Source: Pandoraea anapnoica
GTDB taxonomy: Bacteria > Pseudomonadota > Gammaproteobacteria > Burkholderiales > Burkholderiaceae
NCBI RefSeq assembly: GCF_902459765.1
Contig: NZ_CABPSP010000002.1
Location: forward strand, 434,001-498,000
Direction of reading: 5' to 3'
DNA length: 64,000 nucleotides
Below the pieces are notes generated by a model. That model saw only the letters and a program-made list of their open reading frames with translations, did no database searches and was not told the origin of the DNA. Both the position numbers and the translations under genes were made by a program. Below are positions 27,921-37,889 of the stretch, one piece after another; position 1 is the first letter of the stretch, and each line of letters starts with the position of its first letter.

Positions 27921-27963
27921 GGCGAATGGCGCGCAATCAAACGCGCTATACGCTAACTACAGC

Positions 27964-28323
27964 TTAGGCTGCGACGGCGGCTTTCACCTGAGCGACAATC
28001 GCGGCAAATGCCGGCTTGTCGTTGATGGCCATGTCGGACAGCACCTTGCGGTCGAGTTCGATCGAGGCCTTCTTCAGACCAGCGATGAACACGCTGTAGG
28101 TCATACCGTGCTGACGCACACCTGCATTGATACGCGCAATCCACAAGGCGCGGAATACGCGCTTCTTGTTACGGCGATCGCGGTAGGCGTATTGCCCAGC
28201 GCGCATGACCGCTTGCTTGGCGATGCGGAAGACGTTATTGCGGCGGCCGCGGAAACCCTTGGCTGCTGCGATGACTTTCTTATGGCGGGCCCGTGCGGTG
28301 ACCCCACGTTTGACTCGAGGCAT
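27964..28323 (-). CDS. rplT: 50S ribosomal protein L20
   Basis: 119 residues, a typical L20. It opens [18 protein letters not shown] and continues [37 protein letters not shown] and [21 protein letters not shown]20 binds 23S rRNA early in assembly and in E. coli also represses the infC-rpmI-rplT operon at the translational level. It lies 25 bp downstream of rpmI. Confidence 0.98.
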   Translation of the reverse strand: MPRVKRGVTARARHKKVIAAAKGFRGRRNNVFRIAKQAVMRAGQYAYRDRRNKKRVFRALWIARINAGVRQHGMTYSVFIAGLKKASIELDRKVLSDMAINDKPAFAAIVAQVKAAVAA

Positions 28324-28348
28324 GTTTCTCTCCTATCTAAGTCGGGGT

Positions 28349-28546
28349 TTAAGCGAAGGGCAGCATTGCGCGTACGGAGTTCAGATCAGACTCATGAACG
28401 CCGACGGCACCGCGCAGGTGACGCTTATTCTTGGTGGTCTTCTTCGTCAGAATGTGACGCTTGAAGGCCTGACCACGCTTGACGGTACCGCCAGGACGCA
28501 CGCGAAAGCGCTTCTTGGCACCGCTCTTGGTTTTCATCTTAGGCAT
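28349..28546 (-). CDS. rpmI: 50S ribosomal protein L35
   Basis: 65 residues, the exact family length, from the ATG at 28544-28546: [20 protein letters not shown] then [17 protein letters not shown]. Ten more codons are open upstream but are not part of L35. It is highly basic and sits between infC and rplT in the conserved operon. Confidence 0.98.
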   Translation of the reverse strand: MPKMKTKSGAKKRFRVRPGGTVKRGQAFKRHILTKKTTKNKRHLRGAVGVHESDLNSVRAMLPFA

Positions 28547-28724
28547 GAAAAACTCCAGGGTTTTTAACATGATCACAGGTGTGACGCCAAAATCGCGCCC
28601 CTTTTAGAACCTGAGACCACTTATTTTCAGGGCCGGACTGCACCCTGCATCGCTGCCGTGCCCTTAACGGACGACGGCGGCAATTCCTTGCTGCCCGGCG
28701 GCGTCGTTCGACACCGCCACGGCA

Positions 28725-29243
28725 TTATTTCTTCTTCGGCGCGATGACCATGATCATCTGACGGCCTTCCATCTTCGGCATCTGTTCCGGCTGGCCGACC
28801 TCTTCGAGATCGGACTTCAGACGTTCCAGCATACGAGCGCCGATTTCCTGGTGAGCCATCTCACGGCCGCGGAATCGCAGCGTGATCTTGGTCTTGTCGC
28901 CGTCTTCGAGGAAACGCTTCAGATTGCGCAACTTGACGTTGTAGTCACCGTCGTCGGTGCCAGGTCGGAATTTGACTTCCTTGATCTGAACAACCTTCTG
29001 CTTCAGCTTGTTCTCGTGCGCTTTCTTCTGTTCCGAATACTTGAATTTGCCGTAGTCCATCAGACGGCAAACCGGCGGATTCGCGGTCGGTGCAATTTCC
29101 ACCAGATCGACATCAGCCTCTTCGGACAGACGGAAAGCTTCTGCCAGTTTCACAATGCCGAGCGGCTCGTTGTCGACGCCATTTAGACGCACTTCGGGCG
29201 CAGTAATCTCGCCGTTGATGCGATGCGACTTATCGGTAGCGAT
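28725..29243 (-). CDS. infC: Translation initiation factor IF-3, start codon ATC
   Basis: 172 residues when read from the ATC at 29241-29243, giving (M)[20 protein letters not shown], which is the normal N-terminus in this group. The first standard start in frame is TTG or later within the conserved region (29192) and would truncate the N-domain. AGGAT lies upstream of the ATC. The linker ([20 protein letters not shown]) and C-domain ([20 protein letters not shown]) are intact. A rare AUU/AUC start lets IF-3 repress its own translation (known in E. coli), so the same feedback is expected here. Confidence 0.95.
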   Translation of the reverse strand: MATDKSHRINGEITAPEVRLNGVDNEPLGIVKLAEAFRLSEEADVDLVEIAPTANPPVCRLMDYGKFKYSEQKKAHENKLKQKVVQIKEVKFRPGTDDGDYNVKLRNLKRFLEDGDKTKITLRFRGREMAHQEIGARMLERLKSDLEEVGQPEQMPKMEGRQMIMVIAPKKK

Positions 29244-29295
29244 GTTGCTTATCCTCGAAAAAAGTCAAAAATTTAGCCGCGCTGTCCGACAGGCG

Positions 29296-31203
29296 TTATT
29301 TGAACGATGCGCATTCTTGCACAAGACGTTCGATGAGCGCGTCAACGGGCATCACACCCAGATCCACGCCGCCACGGGCACGCACGGCTACCGTATTCGC
29401 CTCCTGCTCTTTGTCCCCCACTACCACGAGATAGGGAACTTTCTGCAGAGAGTGCTCGCGTATTTTATAGCTAATTTTCTCGTTGCGCAAATCGCTCCGA
29501 GCCCTAAGCCCTTGTTCTTTCAACTTTTTCGTCACTTCTTGGGCGTAATCGGCCGTTTTTTCCGAGACATTCATCACGATCACCTGCTCCGGCGCCAGCC
29601 AGACGGGCAATGCACCAGCATGGTGCTCGATCAGAATCCCGATGAAACGCTCGAGCGAACCAAGGATTGCACGGTGAAGCATGACCGGACGCTTGCGGCT
29701 GTTGTCTTCGGCCACATACTCGGCGTCCAGGCGCTCCGGCATCGAGAAATCGACCTGCATCGTGCCACATTGCCACTGACGGCCGAGCGCATCCTTGAGC
29801 GTGTACTCAATCTTCGGGCCGTAGAATGCGCCATCGCCCTCGGCAATCTCGAATTCGCAGCCCGAACGGCGCAGCGATTCCATCAGCGCGAATTCGGCTT
29901 TATCCCAATTTTCGTCCGAACCGACACGATGCTCAGGGCGCGTTGCGACCTTGTAAATCATGTCCGTAAAACCGAAATCCTTATAGACCGCGTGCAGCAG
30001 CGCCGTGTAGTTCACGCACTCGTCGAGGATCTGGTCTTCCGTACAGAAGATGTGACCGTCGTCCTGCGTGAAGCCGCGAACGCGCATCAGGCCGTGCAGG
30101 CCGCCCGACGGCTCATTGCGATGGCACTGACCGAACTCGCCGTAACGCAGCGGCAGATCGCGATAGCTGTGCAGCGCCGAGTTGAAAATCAGGACGTGTC
30201 CCGGACAGTTCATCGGCTTGAGCGCGTAGGCGCGGTTCTCCGATTCCGTCGTGAACATGTTGTCCTTGTAGTTCTCCCAGTGCCCCGACTTTTCCCACAA
30301 CGAGCGGTCGAGAATCTGCGGCCCCTTCACTTCCTGGTAGCCGTTGTTACGGTACACGCGGCGCATGTATTGCTCGACCTGCTGCCAGAGCGTCCAGCCC
30401 TTCGGGTGCCAGAAGATGAGGCCCGGCGCCTCCTCCTGCATATGGAAGAAGTCGAGCGCGCGGCCGAGCTTGCGGTGATCGCGCTTCTCGGCTTCTTCGA
30501 GCATGTGCAGATACGCGTCCTGGTCTTCCTTCTTCGTCCAGGCCGTGCCGTAAATACGCTGAAGCTGCTCGTTCTTGGCGTCACCGCGCCAATAGGCGCC
30601 AGCCACCTTCATCAGCTTGAAGACCTTGAGCTTGCCCGTCGACGGGACGTGCGGACCACGACACAGATCGACGAACTTGCCTTCGCGGTACAGACCGATT
30701 TCGTCGGTAGCCGGGATCGATTCGATGATTTCGGCCTTGTACTTCTCGCCCATCGACAGGAACAGACGCACGGCGTCGTCGCGCGACAGCACTTCGCGCG
30801 TCACCGGCTCGTCCTTCTTGGCGAGCTCGTGCATCTTCTTCTCAATGGCTTCGAGATCTTCCGGCGTGAAAGCACGATGGAAGGAGAAGTCGTAGTAGAA
30901 GCCGTTTTCGATCACAGGACCGATGGTGACCTGCGCCTCAGGGAACAGCTCCTTGACAGCGTAGGCCAGCAAGTGAGCCGTCGAGTGACGAATGACGTCG
31001 AGGCCGTCGGCGTCCTTGTCCGTCACGATAGCCAGACTCACATCATGATCGATCAGATAAGACGTATCGACGAGCTTGCCGTCGACGCGGCCCGCCAGGG
31101 CAGCCTTAGCCAGACCCGTGCCGATCGAACCGGCGACTTGCGCCACCGTCAGCGGAGCTTCGTACTGGCGTTGCGAACCGTCAGGCAAACGTACCGAAAT
31201 CAT
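29296..31203 (-). CDS. thrS: Threonine--tRNA ligase
   Basis: 635 residues. N-terminal TGS domain (about 1-60), editing domain with [15 protein letters not shown] and the YYDFSF region (about 65-225), class II catalytic core (about 240-530) with the zinc-binding cysteine in MNCPGH, motif 2 around [20 protein letters not shown] and motif 3 around [13 protein letters not shown]. The C-terminal anticodon-binding domain follows (about 540-635). It lies 52 bp upstream of infC in the conserved order. A strong terminator hairpin stands between it and the upstream tRNA-Val gene. Confidence 0.98.
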   Translation of the reverse strand: MISVRLPDGSQRQYEAPLTVAQVAGSIGTGLAKAALAGRVDGKLVDTSYLIDHDVSLAIVTDKDADGLDVIRHSTAHLLAYAVKELFPEAQVTIGPVIENGFYYDFSFHRAFTPEDLEAIEKKMHELAKKDEPVTREVLSRDDAVRLFLSMGEKYKAEIIESIPATDEIGLYREGKFVDLCRGPHVPSTGKLKVFKLMKVAGAYWRGDAKNEQLQRIYGTAWTKKEDQDAYLHMLEEAEKRDHRKLGRALDFFHMQEEAPGLIFWHPKGWTLWQQVEQYMRRVYRNNGYQEVKGPQILDRSLWEKSGHWENYKDNMFTTESENRAYALKPMNCPGHVLIFNSALHSYRDLPLRYGEFGQCHRNEPSGGLHGLMRVRGFTQDDGHIFCTEDQILDECVNYTALLHAVYKDFGFTDMIYKVATRPEHRVGSDENWDKAEFALMESLRRSGCEFEIAEGDGAFYGPKIEYTLKDALGRQWQCGTMQVDFSMPERLDAEYVAEDNSRKRPVMLHRAILGSLERFIGILIEHHAGALPVWLAPEQVIVMNVSEKTADYAQEVTKKLKEQGLRARSDLRNEKISYKIREHSLQKVPYLVVVGDKEQEANTVAVRARGGVDLGVMPVDALIERLVQECASFK

Positions 31204-31260
31204 GTCGCACTCCCATGCGCAAAAACGTCACGCGCGGCCCACGCCACGCGGCAAACCACG

Positions 31261-31293
31261 AAAAAAAACGGCCTCGACTGTCGTCGAGGCCGT
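31261..31293 (-). terminator. Intrinsic terminator between tRNA-Val and thrS
   Basis: Perfect 11-bp stem (31268-31278 with 31283-31293, loop 4 nt), followed on the minus strand by a run of seven Ts (31261-31267). It probably ends the tRNA transcript, but being about 60 nt before thrS it could also attenuate thrS. Confidence 0.85.
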
Positions 31294-31440
31294 CTCTTCA
31301 TTCCTTGCATCCAGACGAAAAACACCCTCGACTTAACGTCGCACCTTCACCACTGTGAAAGTTCGGGCAGTCTTCAACATGAGTGTTTTCCAGCGCCTGT
31401 GTCTGCGGGGTTTCGCGGACTGTAATGCATTAAATTTCGT

Positions 31441-31517
31441 TGGTAGGCTCGATTGGACTCGAACCAACGACCCCCACCATGTCAAGGTGGTGCTCTAACC
31501 AGCTGAGCTACGAGCCT
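31441..31517 (-). tRNA. tRNA-Val (anticodon GAC)
   Basis: 77-nt cloverleaf on the minus strand. Acceptor stem AGGCTCG pairs with CGAGCCT, D-arm GCTC/GAGC, anticodon stem CCACC/GGTGG around loop TTGACAT (anticodon GAC), T-arm with TTCGAGT loop. The 3' CCA is encoded (31441-31443). It reads valine codons GUC/GUU. Confidence 0.96.
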
Positions 31518-31699
31518 ACTGCAAGAGAACGAGATTCTAGCAAGGTTTCAGCGCATCGCCAAGCGATTATTGTGCCTGCCGACGAAAAACCGCATCAACC
31601 AAGGCTTTCGCGCGGGGTCGCGACACCGGTTGACGCGTCGAGCCGCCCGCGGCGAGCTCCGGGCAACTCACCCGGAAGAGCTCGCCTCGGGCAGCCATT

Positions 31700-33970
31700 T
31701 CAACGCCTGCGCGACGACACCACGCCCGTCACGCCATTCAACTGCGCCAGCGCACGCTGCAACTGCCCACCATCGCGCACCTCGACCGTGAACTGCATGA
31801 ACGCCTGCGCACCGCGCGATTGCGTGCTGACGCCCGTCACGTTGAGCTTCTCTCGCGAAAACACTTCGGAGATGTCACGCAGCAAACCCTGACGATCCGT
31901 CGCCTCGATCTGGATATTGACCGGATAAGCCGCAACGCCACGCCCTTCGAGCACGTCGGACGACCACGCCGTCTGAATCACCCGCTCGGGCGCACGCGTC
32001 TTCATCGACTGGAAACTACTGCAATCCTGACGGTGAATCGACACGCCCTTGCCGCGGGTGACGAAACCCACAATCGGATCTGGCGGCGCCGGCCGACAGC
32101 ACTTGGCCAATTGCGTGAGCAAAGCACCGACGCCCACCACCAGCACACCGCTCTTCGCCCCCTGCGCAACACTCGTATCGAGACTCTTCTTGGCGACGAC
32201 CGTGTCGTCGTCCTTCGGCTCGGGCCCCGGCACATTGCCCGAGAGCGCCTGTTCGACGTGCCGCAGGCTAAATTCGTCTTTGGCAATCGACGCGTAGAGA
32301 TCGTCCGGCGCGCGAAAACCCAGACGCGCCGCCAACTCCTCAAGGTTGACGGACGTCTTGCCCTCGCGTTGCAACGTCTTGTCGATGATCGTGCGGCCGT
32401 GCGCAATCGTCTCCTCGAGGTCAATGGTGTTGAACCACTGACGCACCTTCTGACGCGCCCGATGGCTCTGCAAATACCCGAGTTGCGAATTGAGCCAGTC
32501 CCGCGACGGACCACCCTGCTTCACCGTGACGATCTCGACCGTCTGCCCGTTCTGCAACGGCGTATTGAGCGGCACCATCGCGCCATCGACACGCGCGCCA
32601 CGGCACCGGTGCCCCAGCTCCGAATGCAGGTGATAAGCGAAGTCGACCGGCGTCGCCCCTTGCGGCAGCGCAATCACGCGCGCCTGCGGCGTAAGCACAT
32701 AGATGTGATCGTCGATCGTCGCGCGCTTGAGTTGTTCCCACGGCTGCACAGCAGCCTCGGCCCCCACGGTGTCGGCGACATCGTCCTTCCACGCGAGCAA
32801 CTGACGCAGCCACGCGATCTTCTCGTCGTAAGCGTCATTCGCCGAAAACGCACCGCCGTAACCCCGCTGTCCGGCTTCCTTGTAGCGCCAGTGCGCCGCA
32901 ATGCCGTACTCGGCGAAGTGGTGCATTTCGTTCGTGCGAATCTGCACTTCGAATGCGCGCCCGTCGTCGCCGATGACGACCGTATGCAGCGACTTGTAGC
33001 CGTTCGGTTTCGGGCGCGAAATGTAGTCGTCGAATTCTTTCGGAATCGGTTGCCACAGGTTATGGACAATGCCCAGCACCGTGTAGCAATCCTTGATGTC
33101 GTCGACGATCACGCGAAATGCCCGCACATCGTAAAGCTCGGCAAAATCGACCGCCTTGCCGCGCATCTTCTTCCAGATGCTATAGATGTGCTTCGGGCGT
33201 CCGGACACTTCGGCCTTGACGCCCGCACGCGAGAGCTCGTCCTGAAGCCGCTCGATCGCCCCTTCAATGAACGTCTGACGCTCGACGCGTTTTTCTTCCA
33301 GCAGCTTGGCGATCTGCTTGTACGTGATCGGCTCCAGGAAACGGAACGCGAGGTCTTCAAGCTCCCACTTCAGTTGCCAGATCCCGAGCCGATTGGCCAG
33401 CGGCGCATAGATTTCCAGCACCTCGTGCGGCATATCTTCGGGTGGCGCCTTTTTCTCGGCAGCATACCAACGCAGCGATTGCAGACGCGAGGCCAGCCGG
33501 ATCATCACGACGCGAATGTCCTGCGCAAATGCAAGCAGCATCTTGCGCAGCCCTTCGACCTGCGACTTTCGCTCAGCGATGGCATCACGATCGCGCCCAT
33601 CGGACGGCATCGCCTGCGCGGCGCGCGCCCCAGCGCCCGAGAGCCGTTGCAGCTTGCGTACGTCGATCACGAGCGCGGCGACTTCGGCGCCGAACTTCTG
33701 CGTCAACGTTGCTTGCGGATCGGGGAGGAATTCGACGGCCGAAAAGAGCGCCGCAGCCTGGTGCGTCGCCTCGTCCACGCGCAGCGTGTCGAGAATCGCG
33801 ATCATGCCGCGCGCGTGCGCCATGATCGGTTCGCCGGATGAGAGAACGTGTTCGCCGCACAGCGTCGCGGCGAACGCGAGTGCGTCGTCCAGAGTAGCGG
33901 GCAATGATGCATCACCCACACCCGGCGTCGAACGCGACTCAGTGGATGTCGGTGCTTGATGTTGGTTCAT
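31700..33970 (-). CDS. relA: GTP pyrophosphokinase RelA, (p)ppGpp synthetase
   Basis: 756 residues. The N-terminal HD hydrolase domain (about 40-210) lacks the HDxxED motif (FSAVEFLPD stands there), so hydrolysis is probably lost as in RelA rather than SpoT. The synthetase domain (about 255-400) keeps GRPKHIYSIWKKMRGK, GYKSLHTVVIGDDG and EVQIRTNEMHHFAEYGIAAH W. TGS (about 430-495), a helical region, a CC-containing zinc-finger-like segment (AKCCRPAPPDPIVGF) and a C-terminal ACT domain (about 680-756) follow. It senses uncharged tRNA on the ribosome and makes (p)ppGpp. Confidence 0.94.
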   Translation of the reverse strand: MNQHQAPTSTESRSTPGVGDASLPATLDDALAFAATLCGEHVLSSGEPIMAHARGMIAILDTLRVDEATHQAAALFSAVEFLPDPQATLTQKFGAEVAALVIDVRKLQRLSGAGARAAQAMPSDGRDRDAIAERKSQVEGLRKMLLAFAQDIRVVMIRLASRLQSLRWYAAEKKAPPEDMPHEVLEIYAPLANRLGIWQLKWELEDLAFRFLEPITYKQIAKLLEEKRVERQTFIEGAIERLQDELSRAGVKAEVSGRPKHIYSIWKKMRGKAVDFAELYDVRAFRVIVDDIKDCYTVLGIVHNLWQPIPKEFDDYISRPKPNGYKSLHTVVIGDDGRAFEVQIRTNEMHHFAEYGIAAHWRYKEAGQRGYGGAFSANDAYDEKIAWLRQLLAWKDDVADTVGAEAAVQPWEQLKRATIDDHIYVLTPQARVIALPQGATPVDFAYHLHSELGHRCRGARVDGAMVPLNTPLQNGQTVEIVTVKQGGPSRDWLNSQLGYLQSHRARQKVRQWFNTIDLEETIAHGRTIIDKTLQREGKTSVNLEELAARLGFRAPDDLYASIAKDEFSLRHVEQALSGNVPGPEPKDDDTVVAKKSLDTSVAQGAKSGVLVVGVGALLTQLAKCCRPAPPDPIVGFVTRGKGVSIHRQDCSSFQSMKTRAPERVIQTAWSSDVLEGRGVAAYPVNIQIEATDRQGLLRDISEVFSREKLNVTGVSTQSRGAQAFMQFTVEVRDGGQLQRALAQLNGVTGVVSSRRR

Positions 33971-34017
33971 GTCGGAACACGGGGCGACCAGCGCCCCGGA
34001 TGTTGCGGGTCGTGCAC

Positions 34018-34374
34018 TCAGCTTTCGCGCTGAGCGGCCACAACCACGATTTCAACAAGCATGGCAGGGTCGGCGAGCAACGCCTGCACCGTAGCACGCG
34101 GAGGCGCATTGCCAGCCGGCACCCACTCGTCCCACACCTGATTCATTTCACCGAAATACTTCATGTCCGAGATGAAGATCTGACAGGACAGAATGAGCGA
34201 CTTGTCGCTGTTCGCTTCGCCGAGCAGGCGGTCGATGTGCGCGAGCACCTGACGCGTCTGACCCGCCATATCCTGTGAACGGTCGTCGGGGGTCTGACCG
34301 GCCAGATAGACGGTGCCATTGTGCACAGCCATGTCCGACCAGCGCTTTTCGACATAGAAACGTTGTACTGCCAT
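34018..34374 (-). CDS. RidA-family (YjgF/YER057c/UK114) protein
   Basis: 118 residues from the ATG at 34372-34374, which has GAGGAG nine bases upstream. RidA-like core: SDMAVHNGTVYLAGQTPDD, then QTRQVLAHIDRLLGEANSDK and the conserved PPRATVQALLADPAMLVEI, including the arginine that binds the substrate carboxylate in RidA deaminases. Family members hydrolyse reactive enamines/imines. It lies 47 bp after relA's start region on the same strand and 66 bp from the hydrolase gene. A subgroup assignment was not attempted. Confidence 0.88.
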   Translation of the reverse strand: MAVQRFYVEKRWSDMAVHNGTVYLAGQTPDDRSQDMAGQTRQVLAHIDRLLGEANSDKSLILSCQIFISDMKYFGEMNQVWDEWVPAGNAPPRATVQALLADPAMLVEIVVVAAQRES

Positions 34375-34440
34375 GATGTAAGACTCCTCGTATTCTTCTG
34401 ACTCTGGACCTACCGCCACGCCACGTCGCACGGACGCGTC

Positions 34441-35319
34441 TCAGTCGGCATATCCCTCATAAAATCGGCGTGCGATCTCGATCTGATCCGCATGCACAAA
34501 GGTCGGCGCGTGCCCCACGCCGGGAATTTCGACGGCGCGCGCGTGTTGCGCGTGCGCCAGCATCTGGTCGAGCGTCGTGCGCGAAAGCAGGTCCGACTGC
34601 TCGCCTCGCACGATCAATGTCCGCCCCGGGAACGCGGCAAGCGACGCCCAGAGCATAGCCTCTCCTGCCGCAATGGCCTCAGGCGTCACCGCCGAGAAAG
34701 CCGCTCCGATCGACGGATCGTAACGCAACACATAGCCATCGCCATCCGCCTTGAGCAGCGGCTCGCTCAACGCAAGCCACTCCTGCCGGGTATGCGGCCC
34801 GAACGCCGACGAGATCGACCAGATGTAATCTGCGCCCTCGTCGATCGATGCAAAACGCTTCGGGATACCAACATACTGCCCAATGCGCGCGAGGGCTGGC
34901 GCATCGATATGCGGCCCCACGTCGTTGAGCAGCAAGCTACGAATCGGCGTATCCGGCAAACCCGCGAGTCCCATGCCGATGAGGCCACCCATCGACGTAC
35001 CGAACCAGTCGACGGTCGCGACGCCGAGGCGGGCGATAAGCGTCACCATGTCCGCAACGTACTGCGGCACAACGTAACCCGCGGGGTTCAGCAACCAGGA
35101 CGACTGGCCACGCCCCACCACATCGGGACACACCACACGGTAGTCGTTTGCGAACGCACTCGCCAGCGCGTCAAAATCGCGACCACTGCGCGTGAGCCCG
35201 TGAACGCAGACCAGCACACGAGGGTTCTCGGGATCACCCCACTCTGCATACGCCATCCGATGCAACCCGGATGGACTCAGACACTGAACGTTCGACAGAC
35301 GCGGCGTGTGACTCGGCAT
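34441..35319 (-). CDS. Alpha/beta hydrolase
   Basis: 292 residues. Oxyanion region VCVHGLTRSGRDFDAL, the nucleophile in GTSMGG, the acid in RGEQSDLL and the catalytic His in GVGHAPTF are in the family's usual order. The SPSGLHRMAYAEWGDPENPR opening is common in Burkholderiaceae hydrolases near relA. The substrate is unknown. A role in short hydroxyalkanoate ester cleavage is possible given the ketone-body genes nearby, but that is guesswork. Confidence 0.85.
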   Translation of the reverse strand: MPSHTPRLSNVQCLSPSGLHRMAYAEWGDPENPRVLVCVHGLTRSGRDFDALASAFANDYRVVCPDVVGRGQSSWLLNPAGYVVPQYVADMVTLIARLGVATVDWFGTSMGGLIGMGLAGLPDTPIRSLLLNDVGPHIDAPALARIGQYVGIPKRFASIDEGADYIWSISSAFGPHTRQEWLALSEPLLKADGDGYVLRYDPSIGAAFSAVTPEAIAAGEAMLWASLAAFPGRTLIVRGEQSDLLSRTTLDQMLAHAQHARAVEIPGVGHAPTFVHADQIEIARRFYEGYAD

Positions 35320-35483
35320 GGCAGGCTCATCGGATCGGTTTCCAGAGTCGAATTCTACCGCGCTTGCCGCAAACCGTAAGCTAGAATGAGGTCACTCATG
35401 AGCCGCATCAAACCGCAGTTCGCGGGCCACGCTCGTCGACATCGTATTCTTCCCCCACCTTCCTCCCGCACGGAGACGATGCA

Positions 35484-36275
35484 ATGCTGAAAGGAAAAAT
35501 CGCCCTCGTGACCGGCTCGACCAGCGGCATCGGTCTGGGCATGGCACAAGCGCTCGCGGCACAAGGCGCCACCCTCATCACGAATGGCTTCGGCGACGCA
35601 GATACGGCGCGCAAGGCCATTGCCGATGCTGCAGCGAAGGCGGGCCATACCGGCACACAAGTCGGCTATCACGGTGCCGACATGAGCCGCGCGAGCGAGA
35701 TCGAGGCGATGATGCAATACGCCGAATCGGAGTTCGGCGGCGTGGACATTCTGGTCAACAACGCAGGCATTCAGCACGTCGCGGAAATTCAGAATTTTCC
35801 GACGGACAAATGGGACGCGATCATCGCCATCAATCTGACGTCCGCTTTCCATACCACGCGACTTGTCTTGCCCAGCATGCGCACGCGCAACTGGGGACGC
35901 ATCATCAACATCGCGTCGGTTCACGGACTCGTCGGCTCGGCAGGCAAGTCAGCGTATGTAGCGGCCAAACACGGCATTGTTGGCCTGACGAAGGTGACGG
36001 CACTGGAAAACGCGCAGACCGGTGTAACGGCCAACGCGATCTGTCCGGGGTTCGTGCTCACACCGCTCGTGCAAAAGCAGGTGGACGACCGCGCCGCCCG
36101 TGACAAGCTGTCGGGGGATGAAGCCAAGCGTTCGCTGCTCGGCGAGAAACAACCGTCGGGCGAATTCGTCACGCCCGAGCAGCTCGGAGCGCTCGCCGTC
36201 TTCCTGTGCAGCGACGCCGCCGCGCAGGTGCGCGGTGCCGCATGGAACATGGACGGTGGCTGGACGGCGCAGTAA
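35484..36275 (+). CDS. bdhA: 3-hydroxybutyrate dehydrogenase
   Basis: 263-residue SDR enzyme oxidising D-3-hydroxybutyrate to acetoacetate with NAD+. The cofactor motif is TGSTSGIG (residues 10-17) and the catalytic residues lie in NIASVHG (Ser) and SAYVAAKHG (Tyr, Lys). The LVNNAGIQHVAEIQNFPTDK and VTANAICPGFVLTPLVQKQV blocks are the bdhA type. It converges with the scoAB CoA-transferase genes, which use the product acetoacetate, so the locus handles ketone bodies or PHB breakdown. Confidence 0.93.
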   Translation: MLKGKIALVTGSTSGIGLGMAQALAAQGATLITNGFGDADTARKAIADAAAKAGHTGTQVGYHGADMSRASEIEAMMQYAESEFGGVDILVNNAGIQHVAEIQNFPTDKWDAIIAINLTSAFHTTRLVLPSMRTRNWGRIINIASVHGLVGSAGKSAYVAAKHGIVGLTKVTALENAQTGVTANAICPGFVLTPLVQKQVDDRAARDKLSGDEAKRSLLGEKQPSGEFVTPEQLGALAVFLCSDAAAQVRGAAWNMDGGWTAQ

Positions 36276-36278
36276 AAC

Positions 36279-36326
36279 GACGAAGGCAGCGACGAAGGCA
36301 GCGACAAAGGCAGTGACAAAGGCAGT
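36279..36326 (+). repeat. 12-bp tandem repeat, four copies
   Basis: GACGAAGGCAGC twice, then GACAAAGGCAGT twice, followed by a partial GACGCGGC. It starts 3 bp after the bdhA stop. Lengths in 12-bp steps could vary between strains. Confidence 0.85.
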
Positions 36327-36370
36327 GACGCGGCATTTCACCCGCTAGCCAACAATGCCAATCATCAAAA

Positions 36371-36403
36371 CAAAACGGGCGGAGAAATTCTCCGCCCGTT
36401 TTG
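36371..36403. terminator. Bidirectional intrinsic terminator between bdhA and scoB
   Basis: Perfect 15-bp stem (36371-36385 with 36389-36403) with a 3-nt loop; A- and T-rich ends on both sides allow termination of both convergent transcripts. Confidence 0.85.
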
Positions 36404-36528
36404 CATTGCACTGTCCAACTTCCTACATCATCGACGACCGGGTTCAACGGCCCAGGTCATCCTCAGCAATTCCGTGCCGCGCGTTGCCCGGCGACCGGCC
36501 GGGCAATCCAGCGACAATCGCTTCGACC

Positions 36529-37167
36529 TCAGACGGCGCTCGTATCGAGCTGTGCCCCGGTCTTCTGCGAGATTTCTTCCTTCGTCACGCCCGGTGCCAG
36601 CTCGATGACCGTCAGGCCATCCGGCGTGATGTCGATCACACCGAGATCGGTAATGATGCGATTGACCACGCCCACACCGGTGAGCGGCAGATCGCAGGCC
36701 TTGAGGATCTTGTGCGCATCGCCCTTAGCCACATGCTCCATGAGCACCACCACGCGACCGACGCCCGCAACGAGGTCCATCGCACCGCCCATGCCCTTGA
36801 TCATCTTGCCCGGGATCATCCAGTTCGCGAGGTCGCCCTTTTCGCTGACCTGCATCGCACCGAGAATCGCCAGATTGATGTGACCGCCGCGAATCATGGC
36901 GAACGAATCGGCCGACGAGAAAATCGACGAGCCCGGGAGCGTCGTCACCGTCTGCTTACCTGCGTTGATCATGTCGGCATCGACCTCGTCTTCGGTCGGG
37001 AACGGACCGATGCCGAGCAGGCCGTTTTCCGATTGCAGCCAGACTTCCATGCCGTCCGGCACATGGTTCGCCACCAGCGTGGGCAAACCGATGCCGAGGT
37101 TCACGTAAAAGCCGTCTTCGAGCTCTCGCGCCGCGCGCGCAGCCATTTCATCACGATTCCATGCCAT
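36529..37167 (-). CDS. scoB: 3-oxoacid CoA-transferase subunit B
   Basis: 212 residues. The catalytic glutamate lies in [11 protein letters not shown], and [39 protein letters not shown] and [20 protein letters not shown] are characteristic of the B subunit. With ScoA it moves CoA from succinyl-CoA to acetoacetate. It lies 23 bp after scoA. The product acetoacetyl-CoA enters the thiolase route; a thiolase is not in the window. Confidence 0.95.
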   Translation of the reverse strand: MAWNRDEMAARAARELEDGFYVNLGIGLPTLVANHVPDGMEVWLQSENGLLGIGPFPTEDEVDADMINAGKQTVTTLPGSSIFSSADSFAMIRGGHINLAILGAMQVSEKGDLANWMIPGKMIKGMGGAMDLVAGVGRVVVLMEHVAKGDAHKILKACDLPLTGVGVVNRIITDLGVIDITPDGLTVIELAPGVTKEEISQKTGAQLDTSAV

Positions 37168-37190
37168 GGTTATCTCCTTGATCTCGGCGC

Positions 37191-37889
37191 TTACTTGGCA
37201 CGTACCGTGCGTTGTTCGATGCGTTTCTCCGGATGTGCGTTCAGCACAATGCGCTGAACGAAGATCCCCGGAAGATGCACGTCGTCCGGATCGATCGAAC
37301 CGGTTTCGACCAGTTCCTCGACTTCGACGATGGTGATCTTGCCGGCCATAGCAGCCATCGGATTGAAGTTACGGGCGGTGCGGTTGAACACGAGGTTACC
37401 TGCACGGTCGGCCTTGGCGGCCTTGACCAGCGCCACATCGGCGCGCAGCGAGCGCTCCATGACGTACGTTTCACCGTCGAACTCACGCGTGTCCTTACCT
37501 TCGGCAACCACAGTGCCCACGCCCGTCTTCGTAAAGAATGCCGGAATACCGGCGCCGCCGGCGCGCAGCTTCTCGGCCAGCGTGCCCTGCGGCGTGAATT
37601 CAAGTTCGAGTTCGCCCGCCAGATACTGACGCTCGAATTCCTTGTTCTCGCCCACGTACGACGAAATCATTTTCTTGATCTGACGCGTCTCAAGCAGCAG
37701 ACCGAGGCCGAAACCGTCGACGCCGGCGTTGTTGCTGATGCAGGTGAGCCCCTTGACGCCCGAGTCGCGCAATGCGGCGATCAGGGCCTCCGGAATGCCA
37801 CACAGGCCGAAGCCACCGACGGCGAGCGTTTGCCCGTCTGCGACGACACCGGCGAGCGCCTCCTTGGCGCTGGCGTATACCTTGTTCAT
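37191..37889 (-). CDS. scoA: 3-oxoacid CoA-transferase subunit A
   Basis: 232 residues. The glycine-rich CoA-site segment [17 protein letters not shown] is near residue 24, and [36 protein letters not shown] and [20 protein letters not shown] are typical of the A subunit. It forms a heterotetramer with ScoB. Divergent from a PAS-LuxR regulator across about 227 bp, which may be its control region. Confidence 0.95.
   Translation of the reverse strand: MNKVYASAKEALAGVVADGQTLAVGGFGLCGIPEALIAALRDSGVKGLTCISNNAGVDGFGLGLLLETRQIKKMISSYVGENKEFERQYLAGELELEFTPQGTLAEKLRAGGAGIPAFFTKTGVGTVVAEGKDTREFDGETYVMERSLRADVALVKAAKADRAGNLVFNRTARNFNPMAAMAGKITIVEVEELVETGSIDPDDVHLPGIFVQRIVLNAHPEKRIEQRTVRAK

Noticed and set aside
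29155-31425. A 756-codon open frame antisense to thrS
   Set aside because: Same reason; the complementary strand encodes a complete threonyl-tRNA synthetase and the antisense product has no recognisable feature.
31820-33841. A 673-codon open frame on the plus strand, antisense to relA
   Set aside because: It is the GC-biased shadow of relA: arginine- and histidine-rich, with no domain, while relA on the other strand has full family motifs.
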